Source: Selaginella moellendorffii (lineage: Eukaryota > Streptophyta > Lycopodiopsida > Selaginellales > Selaginellaceae). Taken from it: DNA of 60,000 nt. Numbering within the stretch: the stretch's first letter is position 1; every line of letters starts with the position of its first letter. The position numbers were made by a program, and so were the translations under genes. Shown piece by piece: positions 23,736 through 37,085 of this stretch. The stretch covers positions 1,691,543 to 1,751,542 of the forward strand of contig NW_003314278.1 in NCBI RefSeq assembly GCF_000143415.4, given 5' to 3'. The notes beneath the pieces were generated by a model, which searched no databases, was not told the origin of the DNA, and saw nothing but the letters and a program-made list of their open reading frames with translations.

Positions 23736-25085
23736 GATGGATCACGACGTCGCACTTCAATGGTGCCTCAAATACCGCAGCTTTCGACCAAGGTTCCTCT
23801 TCTCTTCAAGAGTGCTTTCTATCTCTCACGGCACATTTCTCTCAATGCTGTTTTCCAGCTGCTCGGTGGGTGTGGAAGCGCACTCCCACCACTGCACTGC
23901 TTCTGAAGAAGCCTGGAGCCGAGCTTCTCGACAATGCCACAAAGGTAAGTCACCCTGCCAAGTCTTCTTTCCTACGCTCTCCCTACAGGTAGTCTCTCTT
24001 TTGAACAATGAAAAGGTGAGAGTCCTGGCTGAGCCTGATCTCCACGCACAACTGGAGAACGAATTAGGCAGCAAATTCGTCCAGGCCATTGGCGATGTCG
24101 GGTATATTGCTTGCTTTACATATAAGTTTCTTTAGAAAAGAGTTTTGTGTTGTTTTTTTTTTTTTTTTTTTGCTGGTTGATTTCTAGCCTTGAGGAAGTG
24201 TACATGCGTCCAGCCTCTTTCCAAAGTTCGTACCGCCAATTGCTTGCTTCGACCTCGGGTCTCTTAGTTTTATGACGTCCAGGCATCCAGTAAGTGGCTC
24301 TAGATTAGTTTCCGTGATTTAATCTTGACAATTGATGTTTGGTTGTAGTTTTGTCGCTACAGGGAGGAGCTCACGCAGCTCCTCCACAGGACAGTGCATG
24401 TAATCATGAAGATGCGGCTACAGTGTGAAATCGTGCGTCAAAACCAGCAACACGAGCCCAATGAATACAATATCCGCGTCCACCATATTCTGAACGAACT
24501 TGTCATGGATAGAGGCTCCAGCCCCTTCATCTGCAAGATAGAGTGCTTCCAAGAGGGAAACCTCATCACAAAGGTAGTCCTCCTCTTTTTCTTTTCTTGT
24601 TTATAGTCACACTCTGGAAATTACAGTTGCAGGGCGATGGGATAATCGTTGCAACACCCACCGGGAGCACTGGCTACTCAAGCGCCGCAGGCGGGCCTCT
24701 GGTCCACCCCAGCGTCCCTGGGATTGTGTTTACTCCTGTGTGTCCGCACTCATTGTCGTTTCGCCCTCTGGTGCTCCCGGACTCTACCACCTTGGAACTC
24801 AAGCTACCAGCTTTTCTATTTTACTTTTTTTCTCTCTGTAAGCGTCCATGGTAGGTTCCCCGCGACGCCAGGGACGATGCATACGTCTCGTTTGATGGCA
24901 AGCACCGGCAAGAGGTTGCGCGAGGAGACAAGATTGTGGTCAAAGCCAGCCGCTACCCTGTGCCAATCGTCACCAAAACTGACGGAAGTGTGGAGTGGTT
25001 CAACAGCTTGAAGAGCTGCTTCCAATGGAGCGTCCGAAAGGAGCCTGCAGTCCAGGAGCAGAGGCCTCTTCCTGCAGCAGAGTGA
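23736..25085 (+). pseudogene. NAD kinase (NADK2-like), catalytic motif lost
   Basis: Strong similarity to the catalytic half of plant NAD kinases, which phosphorylate NAD to NADP. Visible blocks, in order: [131 protein letters not shown] and DDAYVSFDGKHRQEVARGDK. The GGDGT signature expected before HAS is missing. The DNA there (24,188-24,207) reads ccttgaggaagtgtacatgc, as if a GGDG block had lost several bases, and no donor/acceptor pair I tried restores it. The exon ending LKLP near 24,812 also lacks a usable GT donor. The gene is therefore probably dead or a non-catalytic pseudokinase. Upstream exons are uncertain. Confidence 0.75.
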
Positions 25086-25165
25086 ATGCTTTTCAAGTTT
25101 TTAAAAGTTTTCGAGTTTTCGAGTTTTCGTTTCGAATCCAAATCAAAAAATCAAGTCGTTTGACT

Positions 25166-27070
25166 TTACAGCGCTAACATCCCTGGCTGCCTGGGACAAA
25201 AGCTAGCAGTAAGGGGAGCATGGTCTGAAAGTGAATAGCTCTCGGGCCAAGTCCCCTCCTCGACCTGTGGAGGATAAAATGATGCATGCTGCACTTGTAG
25301 ATCCGCTCCCGCTAGGCTCTTCGTCTCATGCAGCCCCTGAAACAGCCTCGTTAACCAGCTCTTTTTCTCGTGGTTGAGCAGCCTCTCCTGCATATATTTA
25401 TGTTTTCACGGCATTGTAAACCATTGACTCCAGAGAAAGCATACTTGGAAATCTTTGTAGTCGATCACTCCGTTGGCGTCGAGGTCTGCAGCCACGATGA
25501 GCTCTTCGACCTCTTCTCTGGACAGGCCTTCCAGATCCTCCTCTGCTAGCTCGTCCTTGGATAGCTCGAGCTGTATGCCACCAGAAAATATGAACTCAGA
25601 AGAAGCACAAAAAGACTTACTCGCTTGATTGCGGCATGGAAATCTTGGTCAGTGACATGCTCTTTGCCTTGCAGGAAGAAACCGAAGGCATCTCGCCCCT
25701 GTTTGCCATGCTCACGAAGAAGCGTCGACTGAAAAGGCGAAAACCGGTCCCAGGTCAGATAAAATAAACTGCCAAAGTATACAAAGCTAGCAGAAAAACT
25801 CAACTTAATGATGCCGAACACGGCTCTTTTCCAGCTCTCCCTCAGGGGGATCGGTTGTTGTCGGGTGGGATTCAGCAGCCATATGAAGTCAACTCCACAT
25901 ACGTTCCCATGGTGGTTTCGATGACTCACCCACTGAGACATTGATGAACAGTTGAAGCATGTAAACCTCTAGAGGCTCAGCCTTTACTTCTTACCCGATG
26001 TGCATCTGCATCGATGTCCCAGTATTCCCGTGCCATGTCGTAAGATGACACAAACCCTTGAGAGCGCAAGAATCTGTAGACCTGGCCTCGCTTGCTTCCG
26101 TTCCAGTCACTGAGAGACAGGCAGGCAGAAAAAAGCAGAAGAAACAAAAACGTTGTTCGTGTACATTATGAGAGCTACCGAAACCCGAACATCGTACCCG
26201 CAGAGCAGAACCGGTGCATGCGACAGGCTGCGCTCGTCCTTAAAATGTTCCACGAATTTGAGAATTTTATACGCCTGCAAGCAAAGCACAATGCATGGCA
26301 CAAGTGATCACAATCCCTCCCCAAGCGCATACCTGTCGCAGCCGCAGGAGGCTGTAGTTGGAAGCATGAGGGAAGATAAGATGGGTGTTGACCAGAACAA
26401 CTTGTTGCTGTTCCCGAGGGCCGATCTTGTCGTTGGATTTCAGGTGTAGGACTTGAGCGACGCGGTCACCGCAGTCGTGGAAATGTAGCTCTCGACAGTC
26501 GAGCACCCGGAGTGCATCCTTCTTCACCGCAGTGAGGAGCCCTGAGAATTGATACATCGGGTGATCAGAGAGGGGAGGTAACTTGAAGAGAGACTCACCG
26601 TCACCCCGGTCGTTGGTTCTCGCCAGCTTATACCTCTTGTAACCAGCATCACCCAGACGACGATCGTACAGCTGCACAAGCTCATCGTTGGCAAGCCAAA
26701 ACTCCTGCGGGGTGCCCGTGCATATCAGCTACTATGGCATGGACAAACTTGCACACAATACCTGCAAACATACGACTGACGAGTTCTTCTGCAGCAGCAG
26801 GTCCAGAATTTTTTGGTTCCTGCTCAGCCAAAGATCACGGGATCCACTTTCACGGCTTTCCTGCAAACACCAATGGGGGTGGATTATAGCCGGATGTCAA
26901 AGTTTCGCATATATCAAACAAACCTCATCATGGCCCAGGCGCCTGTAAATTGGAGCATGAATGTTGAAAGTGGTACACGAGAGCACTGCATTGGCGGTGG
27001 CGGCGGTCTGGAGACGGGAGCGGTATGCACGCGATACCTGAGACACAGCACGCCGCAGGAGCTGCGTCAT
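25166..27070 (-). CDS. EEP-family nuclease/phosphatase with EF-hand (At1g02270-like)
   Basis: Endonuclease/exonuclease/phosphatase fold protein with an embedded calcium-binding motif, like the uncharacterised plant protein At1g02270. It starts MTQLLRRAVSQVSRAY. EEP core motifs follow in order over the exons: CTTFNIHAPIYRR, SSVVCLQEFW, VVLVNTHLIFPH, and LCG joined to DWNGSKRGQVYRFLRSQGF. Then come HGNVCGVDFIWLL, an EF-hand (EELIVAADLDANGVIDYKDF) and, in the last exon, SLSDHAPLTASF with the catalytic Asp-His pair. The protein ends PGMLAL then TAA at 25,166. The gene converges on the NAD kinase relic with 80 bp between stops. The substrate cannot be inferred; the family includes CCR4-type deadenylases and phosphodiesterases. 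Confidence 0.85.
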
Positions 27071-27194
27071 GGGAAAACCCTTAAGTTTAGGGTATAATAT
27101 AGCGTCCTTTTCGGTTTCTTTTTTCTTTTTTCCGAGCTGGGCGTTCCAAGCATTGGTTTCCGCCACCATGCTTGCCGTGGAAGTCATCCATTTC

Positions 27195-27640
27195 TAGAGG
27201 AACAGGAGGTATGCTATTACATGTACGGCTTTCTTGTTGAGCTTACCGAGTTCCACCCCAATGGCCTTGTGCTGGAGAACCTTGAGCCGAGGAGTGAAAC
27301 CACCCTCACTCGTTAGCCCTCGCTAGGAACCCTCCAAGAACTTGCTTTGGAGAGATCTGGCCTCATCACCCATGGGACTGGCTGCGAACTTGACTCTGCC
27401 CAGAGCTATTTGCTCCATTCGACTTCCTACCTTTCCCATACTTTCGATCACGTTTCCAAACGAGACATACATTACAGATGCCGGGTCTTGCTCGTCCAGC
27501 CACTGGAGGCAACGCTGCTCTTCGTCTCCTGTCTTTCTCTTGCCATGGGAGCTTGTGATCAACTGCATGCCAAAGAGCAAGGAGATCTCGTCAATGACTT
27601 TTGCCTCGAGCAAGTAAATGATGTTTATACCGCCTCCTTG
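27195..27640 (-). pseudogene. UDP-glycosyltransferase fragment
   Basis: Minus-strand reading shows plant UGT signatures: [20 protein letters not shown] and, after a frame break, [18 protein letters not shown]. An in-frame stop follows, and then [20 protein letters not shown], the decayed start of the PSPG box. The box is cut before its HCGWNS core and the 5' half is missing, replaced by the AT microsatellite beyond about 27,745. It is a truncated, non-functional copy. Confidence 0.8.
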
Positions 27641-27744
27641 TTCTGTGACGTGGTACGAGCTCTTGACATGAGTCAGTCAATGTCTTGGGTGAGCAATGCT
27701 TTGTGGACCGGAACATTAACATGTGGTGCCAAGCGCAATGGGCA

Positions 27745-28412
<668 letters not shown>

Positions 28413-30010
28413 AGGTTAAGGTTTTTGACCTAATTAAATATATATATATTCTTATATTCATTTTCATATTCCATGCACTCACATTGGTGAGGGGTATATT
28501 TGATTATTTGTATGGAGTGTTGGATTTATATTTTTGGTTTAAATTTAGCTTTTGCATTGTTTAGATCTTTATTTTTTCTTATAGCTTTTTAAATTTTTTT
28601 TTTACTTTTTTGTTTTGTTTTTCATTCATCTTCATGATAGAAAAATAACCTCCTTCTCTTTTGACTATAGAGTGGTAATTAGTGCATTTACTTGATGCTA
28701 TGTGGCTGCAATTGAATAATTAAACTAAATTGATAGTAACATTCACAATGCATAATATAACTCCTCTTGCTTTTGTTATCAATCCCTATGTTTGATTGGA
28801 GCTTTTCTATAAAAATCTTAGGGATGATATATGCCATTAGTTCAATCATTTCACAATGATTACCATTTATCATTTTCGGGATGATACCCAGCATTTATGG
28901 CACTTAATTAGTCATACTGTTTGATGGGCAAATATATGATTTTGAGGTTATTTATTGCCAGAGGAGTTATATATTTAATGTTGACACCCTTTCTCAAGCT
29001 CCTTTTTTATTGGCTTTCTTCTCTTGTTTTTGGCGAGCCTTTCATTTTAGCATCTATAGATTTTTTATTAAATTTTTTGTACTAACAATGGTTGTTATAC
29101 TTGATATTTAATATCCACAAGATATAAACCAAGATTTACCTTTTTTCAAAAGAGGTTTGCTATTTTAGGGTTAGTGGTGATTAAACCTAAACCTTAAAAT
29201 TTGTCAAAAAATACTAATTTTTTACTATTTAAGCATTTATATTTTCAATATCGCTTTAAGAACGACCTTCTTTATTTTGTGGGGATTAACCCTAATAATC
29301 ATTTATGGTTAATGGTGCCTTTAATCTTTATTCCACACTTTCTTCATACTTACTATGACTCTCCTATTCTAAATAGGCACATAAGACATTGTTGTGTTAC
29401 TAAGAAGCTATGCAAGTGTTTCTATTAGCCGAAGATATGATATAATATTATCTAGTATATGGGTAATACTTCCCCTCGTGCTATAGAAGGACGGTTAGAG
29501 TCAATTGAATTTTTTTATCCATTTAAGTTGATGGTATTTGATATAATGAGGCTTTTCCATAGTTGACTATTAGCAATGAGTATATCATTATCACATTCAA
29601 CTATTTGACTTGCTAGGTGGAAGTCAATGCTCTTGCTAGTGTGTCTATGATTGTTATTAAATACATCCTCCTCAATCAGGTAATATTCCAACATTCTTCT
29701 CTAAAGTGGATTCTCCATTCAAATACCTTAAACCTCATATTATCCCTTCTTTTTTAAAAGATGCAAAGTAATCACAGTTCTTTGGTTGATTAGCTGGGAT
29801 TTGAAGAAACATTAAAAGGAGGCATTGATGGATTTGTAGGTAGTGTTAGTCAATAGAATAAAATAATGTATAGCTATAATACTATATATTAATATTAGAT
29901 ATTTGCATAATGGGATTTTGTTAACTATTAAATTGGTTTCAATTTGGATCACTTACTCTTGTATATAAGCTAGGGTTTTTGAGCTAATTGAAGATGTACA
30001 TTTTTATATT
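28413..30010 (+). mobile_element. Second decayed gypsy copy with LTR fragments at both ends
   Basis: Both 28,413-28,480 (..ttccatgcactcacattggtg) and 29,925-30,010 match, in reverse, the LTR ends at 109-214 and 7,831-7,945. Between them, 28,485-28,640 matches the leader around 7,690-7,830, and 28,780-28,890 matches the gag relic around 7,425-7,560 (shared words gatgatat, gattaccatttatc). The element is therefore a deleted plus-strand relative of the ruin at 3.9-9.6 kb. No usable coding frame remains. Confidence 0.6.
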
Positions 30011-30043
30011 TCATTTCAATATTCCACACATACACACACACAC

Positions 30044-30372
<329 letters not shown>

Positions 30373-30407
30373 AATAAAGTCCTTACAAAGTAATGCTTTT
30401 TAGCACT

Positions 30408-30646
30408 ATGCTTTATTTCGTTAAAGTGGGACTTATTCAGTGAAGTGGGACATTAATTAGCATGTGTCCACATGCCATTTCCTAGTACTTAATTAATATT
30501 TATTAATATTTCTATCAGTTTTTTAATTTATTTTTTTATATTTCACAATATTATAACACAAAATCATATGAAAAGTTTTTAATTTATAAATTATAAAGTT
30601 AAAACTTCAATTTTTTATTGTTGTTATAAAAATGGCATGTGGCCAC
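30408..30646 (+). mobile_element. Left half of a foldback MITE-like element split by the LTR nest
   Basis: A 25-bp terminal arm (30,408-30,432, starting atgctttatttcgttaaa) has its perfect inverted copy at 45,476-45,500. Flanking cact is repeated outside both arms (30,404-30,407 and 45,501-45,504), a possible 4-bp target duplication. Homology extends inward imperfectly to about 73 bp (catgtgtccacatgccattt here against aaatggcatgtggccac at the other side). Joined across the insertion it would be about 290 bp with no coding capacity. Confidence 0.75.
30642..30646. repeat. Target-site duplication GCCAC (left) of the outer LTR element
   Basis: GCCAC immediately precedes the TGTAGCGC LTR end and recurs at 45,447-45,451 directly after the other LTR. 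Confidence 0.9.
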
Positions 30647-31790
30647 TGTAGCGCACGTGGTTTTGACCCTTTATCCTATGGTGATTTACCATAGGATAAC
30701 ACCACGAAGCGGAACCTAAACCCTCTTTGTGCCACGTGACAGATGCCACATGTCACATGCCACGTGTCCATGCCACGTGTCCACAGGAACCCGAGGTTCA
30801 GGGCCTTGGGCCACTGAACGAAGGAACGGTGCCAAACTCCCAAGCGTGACGCCAAGGAGTGATGGAACCGGACCACGGAGCAACTCCCGAGCATATAGCC
30901 CAAGGAGCGAAGGGACAGGGGCCCGGAGCGACTTGGAACAGTCCTAGAGCAATCAGCATCCCAATGCCAGGACCAGCACGCAAAACGGAGCCAAACGGAG
31001 TCTGACGCTATTTCGGCATACCGGTGGCCTAACGTGAGAGTATGGGTACTCCACCAGCTAGCATGGAATGGAACTTGGGCTTAGACCCAAGCCGGACGCA
31101 GAACAAGGACAGGCACGCAAGCGGGAGCTAGACTATGCCTCAGGTTGGTCGGCCATGCCCGACCTACCCACTATCCCTACTATACATTTGGAACCCCCCA
31201 CAGCCCCCCCCCCTTGAGGAACACATGCTTTGGGCTTTCACCCCAAGCCTCCCTTAGTATCAGGAGTTAGTCTCTGGGACAAGCTCGAAACTTACTAAAT
31301 ATGGAATGTCCCTAGATTGCGAATTTGGACATGGGACGAACACCATTGTGTTCAGGACGATCTCTACATTCCGTAGATATGCCAAATGAGCAAATCTGGA
31401 CACTTTCCATAAATAGCATTTGGGACCAAAATGAGACTAACACAAAGGGCATGATAGCGAGGGTGTTTGGCAGACACGGTAAGCTATCATCTAGCGATGT
31501 TGAGGGACCAATCTCAATATCGCGGGGGTTCTTGATACTAGCAAGTGCAAGCCAATGACTCAAGTTTCTCAAACCAGGCCGAGTATGCTCAGCAAGAAAC
31601 ACATAGGGTTCCTACCTTATGTTTATCCAATTTAAGTGCATGGTCATTGACCAGTTTCTCAACTAGCTCAAGTGGGAACTGATAACGGGTCCAGCAATAC
31701 CGACCTCCTGCCATCGTGGCAGTAAGGTAAGAGTGTCTGTAAGGACTGGCCGACAGGTAACTTTCGATACCTGAAGTCACATTCGCGACA
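30647..31790 (-). repeat. 3' LTR of the outer element
   Basis: 1,144 bp, TG..CA ends. It differs from the partner LTR by three transitions, a 12-bp indel near 30,670 and one C in the C-tract. The indel removes one arm of the hairpin atcctatggt..accataggat from the right copy. It contains four CACGTG motifs and a C10 tract next to ccctactatacatttggaac. Confidence 0.95.
30654..30779. promoter_or_regulatory. Cluster of four G-box motifs in the LTR
   Basis: CACGTG at 30,654-30,659, 30,733-30,738, 30,761-30,766 and 30,774-30,779, interleaved with CACATG words. The same cluster is present in the right LTR from 44,321. ACGTG-core boxes are ABRE/G-box sites for plant bZIP and bHLH factors. Function here is inferred only. 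Confidence 0.5.
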
Positions 31791-31803
31791 CTCTCCCCCC
31801 CTT
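31791..31803 (-). other. Polypurine tract of the outer element
   Basis: On the minus strand this reads aagggggggagag directly against the TGTCGCG start of the 3' LTR, the expected plus-strand primer position. Confidence 0.8.
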
Positions 31804-34800
31804 GGGAAGATCGACGTCCTCGTCGATGCATACTCGAGTCTAGAATACCGCCAAGGAAACAACTCCAGAAAAAGTTCACGGTACTCACACTATGTGAGAA
31901 ATGCACCGACTTAAATGAGTTAGGGGTAACCTCTTTGTCTAACGCGGATGCGCTACCAGCTCAGACACCTTCCGGCCGTCGCCGACAAGGAAATGACCAA
32001 TGGAGTCAGCCACCCCTGCTGCTCTGGGAGTCACCCAGCTTACAAAAGTGTGATATGCCCTGCCCGCAGGAACATAGAGAGAGAAGCCAGAGGCCCCGAC
32101 CCTCCTAAGCAAAGAAACCAAACCCGTCGGTAAGGTTTAGATAGACTACTGTCAACAGGCAGTTTAGAGTTGTTTACACGGTCACGCCCTTTCACGGAAC
32201 AAGGAACATCGACAGAGAGGCGGGTTATATGACCAGTCGACAGTAGCTACCCCATGACTAGAGATTTCACCATGCACACGAAGTGCCGAAGCCAGTCTGC
32301 CTATACTGGCCCAAACTCAAAGATCAATAGATAGACAATATCAAAGTCAGAGACAATGATATCTGAGAAACTTAATTACTAGTGATTATAGCTTAGAGTA
32401 GAACACAAAAGTATTCTAAGCAAGTTATCATCTGATAAACTAGTATTAGAGTACAGGAACCACCAAGATCATCATAATTGGTAAACACAAGATTCATCAT
32501 CCAGCAAAATTCAATAGCTAGTATATCATCAAGGAAACTCAATGATGAAACTTAACTATCGAAGATAGTAGACAGTAAGCCAACAACTTACTAGAGAGAA
32601 CTCAAAGAACACAAAGTATCATTGACTAACAAGCACAATGCTCGCGAATGTATCACCCAAAGGAAATAACATCCAAATCTATCAAAACTAACTCGAGCAA
32701 CAATCAACAGAAGAAAATGAATGTGGTAAGACCAACAAACACTCATTCCTGCCAACTATCACAAAAGCCAATCTGAATAGATCCCAGCCAACAATACCAA
32801 GGAACTTAAGTTGCCTAAGCAAGTGTCAGCAACATCCTACTGACGTCTCAAACCCAAGAGACCAATCTAGAGCAAACCACAAAGAACATGTGGTATTGCG
32901 AAAAGCCAAAAGCCATCAAAGAGAACAACCAACTATCATGAAAGATCGTCAATCATCCCATCAATAAAGAGATGCATAATCGTCATTGAAGAAAGAATCC
33001 ACCATCCTGAAGAATGGCAAATCATTCTAGATCAACGATAAGCAAGAAAAACCTTCGACAAGGATAATCAACTTTCCTAGATGATAGTTAATCATCACCA
33101 ATGATTGCTAGATGCAAAAGCCAACTTCAACATCGAAGCTAATGAGCCAAAATGCCTTCCCCAACAACTTCTAACAAATGGAACAATGAGCATAAAACTC
33201 AAAGAACCAAAGTTCGAAGAAGCCTATAGCTAAGTCTTGCTTTAATAATGATCACGAGTCTCGCATGAACTAACGTCAATGCTAAAGAGAAATCATGGTA
33301 TAACCCACGACATCCGCTTTAACACATCCATAAGCTATACTTCATAATGCAAAGCTAATGAAGAGCAGATTTGCATCACTCAAAAGCCAAGCACAATGGA
33401 GCTATGCTCAACAAATGATCATCTAATCGATCCTCCATGAATCCATCTACAGCAAGACGTAACTCACCTCATAACAAGCACAAGAAAAATCATTAATGAT
33501 TGATATATCTCAATTGAAATCCAAGAAGGATTCAATCACTTCAATGCCAATCACTAACTCTTCCTCTTATAGAGGTAGCATTGTTCATGACTAAATCACT
33601 TTTCAAGGAAAAGCTAAAGCTCAACTTCAACTAAGCAATCTCGTCTAGAACACAACTAACCCAAACTTGCCACTCAGTTCATTTGAACGTCAACACAGTT
33701 GCTAACTAGCAAATGCATGAATGCCAACAACACAAAGCTATAGCCAAATCATCAACACTATATTCATCAAGACTAATGAAACTCAATATCAATCCTTGGA
33801 AGGATATCTCATTTCACTCAGATCTCAATATCAACAATGTTAACGACAAGGCATCACTTCAATGCCATCAACACCAAAACAAAGCTAAAAGAAAGCACGA
33901 GTGAATCACCACCCAAAACTCTCTTGCAACCAAGCTAACCAAAGTCGAAGATACTTAACTTAGTATCCAAAACCAATTTCTTCAGGAATACTCAGTTACA
34001 GATAACACTTCCTCAAGGAGTGAATCACCACATCCAAGACTAAATGAAATCCAACACCACAGACTAAATGTAACCAAATGATATCGACAGAGGTAGAGTT
34101 GACATGTCAACATGGAAAACCCATGTATGTCTAACGACATGATCCTCCGCAACACCATCCGATAAAGCAAGCCCATCACTGCTAAATTATCATCGAGCAA
34201 AGTAAGTGTCAACAGTCCTTGATGAAGTCTACAAGTAATCACTAGTCGCAAAGCAACTAACAATCACTCCTCAACTTGCCTTCACAAGACCCAAACACCA
34301 ATGCTTGTCACCAAGTTATATACTTGTCCAACAAGAACGTGATACCCCAAGTACGAGATAAAAGTTCATAGACAAGCATAAACTAAATGACCACTCGAAT
34401 CCAACTCAACCGCAATAAGCTCACTCAAACATTTAGCCACTAGCTCTGAGAATGCCTTGAAGAGGCTAGCTATGCATGATCAACACTCAGCCGAAACGAA
34501 AGTGAAGACCATGAGATGAACTCATATCGGTACACAACCTCCTCATAGACAAAGCTATAGTATGGGTACTAACATCTCAACCTCAAACAACTAAATTGGA
34601 CATCACCATCCTCAGCCAAGGCGCAGGGCCACCAAGACCAAGTCAAGATCAGTGAGAGCTCACTACTCTCATAGAGTCTAACATAATGCAAGGGGCAACC
34701 TGCCACCAAGCATAACGCTACAAAAGAAAGGTACAAGGGTCACCTTTCTGAAAAAAGTGCAACGGCCACTTTTCGATATCAACTCTAGACTCTATCCAAC

Positions 34801-35533
34801 TTAATTGCCTTAGCCTCAAAAGTCAGCATCCCTTTCGGGCTGCATCATACAAACTACTTACTAAGATCTAAGCCAACCAAAGTCAACTCCAACCCCTTCA
34901 CTAGTTTGTACTGGCTTTCGAAAATGGAATGGTTTTCGGACAAAATGATCGATAGATCAGCCATTGAAAAAGCCTAAGAAAATTTGTGGAAAACTTTCCA
35001 TCCTAGAGAAAGAATGACTCTCAGTCCAGGAATGCAAACTTTCACGACTCAAACAACTTCTTCCTACAAACAACTTCACATAGATTCACCTCAACACAAA
35101 TTCTCATGACCCATAATATGCTTAAGCATTGAACATCTTTGCCCATTTTTCCAATATCCAACACTGACATCCGCAAAGTGCAAAATAAGCATCCAAGGCT
35201 TGATCACAAAGACCACATCATCGGATATCCACATTGCACTAACACTCTTCTTCAACCACCTTCAAGATCCAATGTGAAGCCAAAACACTAACAAGAAAAA
35301 TGACATGGAAAATCAAGCTCTAAGGAAAATTCCTCATCACTTGAATCAACAATGCCACTTCCACTAACACAAGTGCTAGCGATGTCAATGCATCAACCTC
35401 ACACCTTCTCCATCCAATAATCTACTCCAAGTGCTAACGGATCAACAAATGAGCTATAGCAAATGAATGCTACAACCCATTCCCAACACTTAACAGGCAA
35501 ACTCAAGGAAACAAGGAACCAACTTAAGCTTAG
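31804..35533 (-). other. Internal non-coding region of the outer element, 3' part
   Basis: About 3.7 kb without a believable gene. The plus strand is rich in AAC, ATC and CAA words with frequent stops in all frames. The stretch 31,804-32,545 recurs, decayed, at 215-527 and 2,158-2,766. It ends at CTTAG (35,529-35,533), the duplicated target of the nested element. Confidence 0.8.
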
Positions 35534-36682
35534 TGTAAGCCACAAATTTTTCCTTTCCACTTTGCCAGCTTACCTCGCCTATCCGTCCAACACTGCCTTA
35601 GCTTTTGCTAAGTTCCCTCGCCAAGGTTCTCGCCTATGGTACCAGCTCCTACTTGGTTTCAGCTACTCACTGCACGAGCAACGGAGTGTTAGCCATCCTT
35701 CCATGGATTCCCAAATCACTCCCAATCCCCCTCCCCGGGTTAGACTGGACTTAAGGTTCGGCTACACTCCCCGCAAGCACAAGCAGCCAAGCACACCAAG
35801 CTTCCAGGTTCCTAACATCCCTTGGTACCACAAGACTTGATCATGGGACCCTCTAACTCCCAAGTCTTGAGTGCAACACTTGCTTCGGGACGCCGGGGCG
35901 AAACACCGTGGCCTAGCGGCCCGGTATGGGTACCTCTCGTCCCCCACTTCCATCCCGAAGGAAGGCCCAAGCCCCTAGGAAGGGCGAGGACCAATGAGCC
36001 GCATGGTACTCAAGTGGGGCACCACTCCACATGAGCCGGGAGCACCGCAATCGGTTTCCCTTTCGGGAGTGGAAGCTGCTCTTGAGCACTTTCTTGGATG
36101 GCCCCTCCGGCACCAGCCAAGTCCATGCTCACTCCCACCCAAGGCCCCTCGGTCCCAGTCCCAACCTCAAGTCGGTTTGGAAGCCCAACTGGAGAGTCCC
36201 TTCAAAACTGGTTCCTGGACCTCACTATCCCTACTATACTTTTGGAACCCCCTGCAGCCCCCCCCCCCCCTGGGAGACGCACGCTTTGGGCTTTCACCCC
36301 TTGACCCGTATTAGTATTTGGACTTAGTCTCTGGCTCGATCTCGGACCCGATTTCGGATCCGACTTCGGATTCGGGTTCGGACTCGATCACGGACTCGAT
36401 CTCGGACCCGATCTCGGACCCGACCTCGGACTCGACCTCGGACTCGGTCTCGGACCCGATTTCGGATCCGGACTCCGTCTCGAACTCGGTCTCGAACTCG
36501 GACTCGAACTCGGTCCCCGAGTCGGTCTCGGATTCGATTCCGGACTCTACCTCGAACTCGGTCCTAGAGTCGGTCTTGGACTCGATCCTCGACTTGGTCC
36601 CATCTGATGAACTCTTTGTCACTTCGGTCAAGCTTTTGGGGATCCTTTAGCCTACGACATCTCGGGGAGTCGGTTCCTTACA
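35534..36682 (-). repeat. 3' LTR of the nested gypsy element
   Basis: Contains a long degenerate tandem repeat of ctcggactcg-type units (about 36,330-36,600). This gives spurious Ser/Asp- and Glu/Ser-rich open frames on both strands. A C-tract lies near 36,258-36,271 beside ccctactatacttttggaac. The end TGTAAGCC..CTTACA matches the partner. Confidence 0.95.
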
Positions 36683-37085
36683 ACTCCACCACCCATAGAA
36701 GAAGTTCGATGCCCACATCGAACGTCTCGTTTTATCCTACGACTTGTTGTCCATGTCTCCGGGGGCATCCCCCCACTTAGCGGTGTGCCTAAGTTAGCCT
36801 CCCCAGCCAAGAGCCCATGACAACGGAATATAGGTGTCCCTATATTCCTCACCTCACCACGCCCTAGTATAGGGTCGGGACTTGAACCCAGCCTTGCTTT
36901 ACTAGGGGGTTGGGACTCGAACCCAACCTCCGTAGAATACGTCTACGGATTCGACATCCCCGCAGGGAGTCGGGCGTAGTGCCCTACGCCTGGTCGACCT
37001 ATCCAACCCATGCTAATTAGCTTACCTTTGGCACGCCTTCGGGTCCCAACATATGCCATTTGCTCAACTTTGCAAATTGATATTT
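36683..37085 (-). other. 3' non-coding region of the nested element
   Basis: Lies between the pol stop and the 3' LTR. The purine-rich gggtggtggagt next to the LTR is the likely polypurine tract. A duplicated word of the type gggttcgagtcccaa (36,862-36,930) resembles a tRNA T-arm, but there is no tRNA. Confidence 0.6.

Noticed and set aside
31312-31602. 96-codon open frame repeated exactly at 44,968-45,258
   Set aside because: It lies wholly within the two LTRs. Identity reflects LTR duplication, and no protein family is recognisable.
36311-36650. Ser/Asp-rich (+) and Glu/Ser-rich (-) open frames here and at 42,693-43,032
   Set aside because: They are translations of the ctcggactcg-type tandem repeat inside the gypsy LTRs, open on both strands because of composition.
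36850-36940. Two tRNA T-arm-like words (gggttcgagtccc type)
   Set aside because: No acceptor, D or anticodon arms are present. It is a short duplication in the 3' region of the gypsy element.
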